A DNA stretch of 6,124 nt from Clostridiales bacterium. Its GTDB lineage: Bacteria > Bacillota > Clostridia > Oscillospirales > Acutalibacteraceae. The notes beneath the pieces were generated by a model that saw only the letters and a program-made list of their open reading frames with translations, had not been told where the DNA came from and searched no databases. Below are positions 5,322 through 6,124 of this stretch, piece after piece. The number at the start of each line of letters is the position of its first letter. Position 1 is the stretch's first letter. A program made the position numbers and the translations under genes. The stretch covers positions 1 to 6,124 of the forward strand of contig JAAYFA010000317.1 of NCBI GenBank assembly GCA_012728445.1. The letters run 5' to 3'.

Positions 5322-6124
5322 ATGAGTATTGGTTATGCTTGTTTGAGTGTTGGCGTACCAAACACCAAATTTAAAAGTTGCATCCAAGCGAACGCAACGG
5401 ACGAAAATCTGACAAGAATAATTGCAAATAATTTGGATTCTTTAAGTAATCTAATTGATTATAACATTGAAAACGAGATTAAGCTTTTTCGAATAAGCTC
5501 GGATTTAATTCCTTTTGCGTCTTCACCGGTTAACAAGCTTGATTGGCAGCATCTATTTGCATCTGAACTCACTGCAATCGGGAACAAAATTCTTGCCGGT
5601 AACATGCGCGTCTCCATGCATCCAGGCCAATATACGGTTCTCAATTCACCAAAGGATGATGTTGTTGAGAGAGCCGTTGCGGACCTTGAGTACCACACAG
5701 CACTGCTTGATGCCATGGGGCTTTGTAAAAAACATAAGATAGTGCTTCATATTGGTGGCGTATACGGTGATAAATGCACTGCGGTCGAGAGATTTGTCAA
5801 GAATTATTTGTTACTGAATAAAAACATTAAAGAACGGCTTGTCATTGAAAATGACGACAAAAGTTACCATGTTGGTGATGTTTTAAATATTTCCGAAACA
5901 CTTCATATTCCGGCAATTTATGACAACCTGCATAACAACCTTAATCCGGCCGACAGTGCTAAAGAGGACGCCTATTGGGTTCTTATGTGTAAAAAAACCT
6001 GGAGCACGAATGACGGATTACAGAAAATACACTATTCACAACAGAATGAGACGAAAAGAGCGGGCTCGCATTCCGAAACAATCAAGATTAGCGAGTTTAT
6101 TGCTTTCTATAACAGGGTACAGGG
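5322..6124 (+). CDS. uvsE: UV damage endonuclease UvsE (UVDE family; 3' end cut by window edge)
   Basis: Metal-dependent TIM-barrel endonuclease that nicks DNA 5' to UV photoproducts, starting an excision repair route independent of UvrABC. The frame is open for 267 codons to the window end. Residues matching the active site of Thermus UVDE (from memory) are Y5 in IGYACL, H100 and Q103 in MHPGQYTVLNSP, H143 in VLHIGG, E176 in IENDDK, D201 and H204 in YDNLHNN, and K235 and H237 in QKIHYS; this lysine is the one reported to be carboxylated in Thermus. H250 in GSHSE also fits. The last metal-binding Glu would lie just past the cut. The start at 5322 matches the family N-terminus and has a GAGG site. 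It follows the URO-D-like gene by 25 nt, so it is probably the third gene of the operon, although repair has no evident link to the upstream enzymes. Identification is firm. Confidence 0.95.
   Translation, partial: MSIGYACLSVGVPNTKFKSCIQANATDENLTRIIANNLDSLSNLIDYNIENEIKLFRISSDLIPFASSPVNKLDWQHLFASELTAIGNKILAGNMRVSMHPGQYTVLNSPKDDVVERAVADLEYHTALLDAMGLCKKHKIVLHIGGVYGDKCTAVERFVKNYLLLNKNIKERLVIENDDKSYHVGDVLNISETLHIPAIYDNLHNNLNPADSAKEDAYWVLMCKKTWSTNDGLQKIHYSQQNETKRAGSHSETIKISEFIAFYNRVQ

Noticed and set aside
5459..5742. Open frames on both strands inside the uvsE region
   Set aside because: Both overlap the uvsE frame, which contains the metal-binding residues expected for the family.

Overview
This window looks like a chromosomal segment from a low-to-moderate GC Firmicute, most likely an anaerobic member of the Clostridia. 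The support is AT-rich intergenic DNA, strong GGAGG-type ribosome binding sites, consensus sigma-A promoters, a MepA-like MATE transporter, an Fe-S/FMN/FAD ene-reductase of the kind common in anaerobic Clostridia, and a UvsE-type repair nuclease. No genus can be named from sequence alone.

Left part (1-1350, minus strand): a MepA-like multidrug/Na+ (or H+) antiporter of the MATE family reads leftward off the window edge; 412 codons are present. It has a near-consensus promoter (TTGACT-17-TATAAT) overlapped by an inverted repeat. Middle (1350-2072): mostly non-coding. It holds an orphan plus-strand terminator-like hairpin, then a minus-strand initiator tRNA-Met (CAT anticodon, CCA encoded) with its own promoter and terminator, then a plus-strand promoter with a palindrome over the -10 box.

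Right part (2073-6124, plus strand): three closely spaced genes, probably one operon. The first encodes a 691-residue old yellow enzyme (OYE)-type ene-reductase with FMN barrel, 4Fe-4S cluster and FAD/NAD(H) domains (FadH / BaiCD / trimethylamine dehydrogenase architecture). The second encodes a 358-residue uroporphyrinogen-decarboxylase-superfamily protein of the MtaA/CmuA-like methyltransferase type, not a heme-pathway HemE. The third is uvsE, a UV-damage endonuclease cut by the window end after 267 codons.

The genes suggest reductive and possibly methyl-transfer metabolism of a small organic compound (ene-reductase plus URO-D-like protein). uvsE is probably a passenger in the transcript, and the divergent MATE pump may or may not be related. 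No CRISPR array, insertion sequence, phage gene or obvious novel defence system is visible. The points most worth a second look are the ene-reductase/URO-D pair, the apparent Cys-to-His change at the third metal-ligand position of the URO-D protein, and the initiator tRNA, which has G1-A72 instead of C1-A72 and a promoter placed so close that the transcript should have almost no 5' leader.
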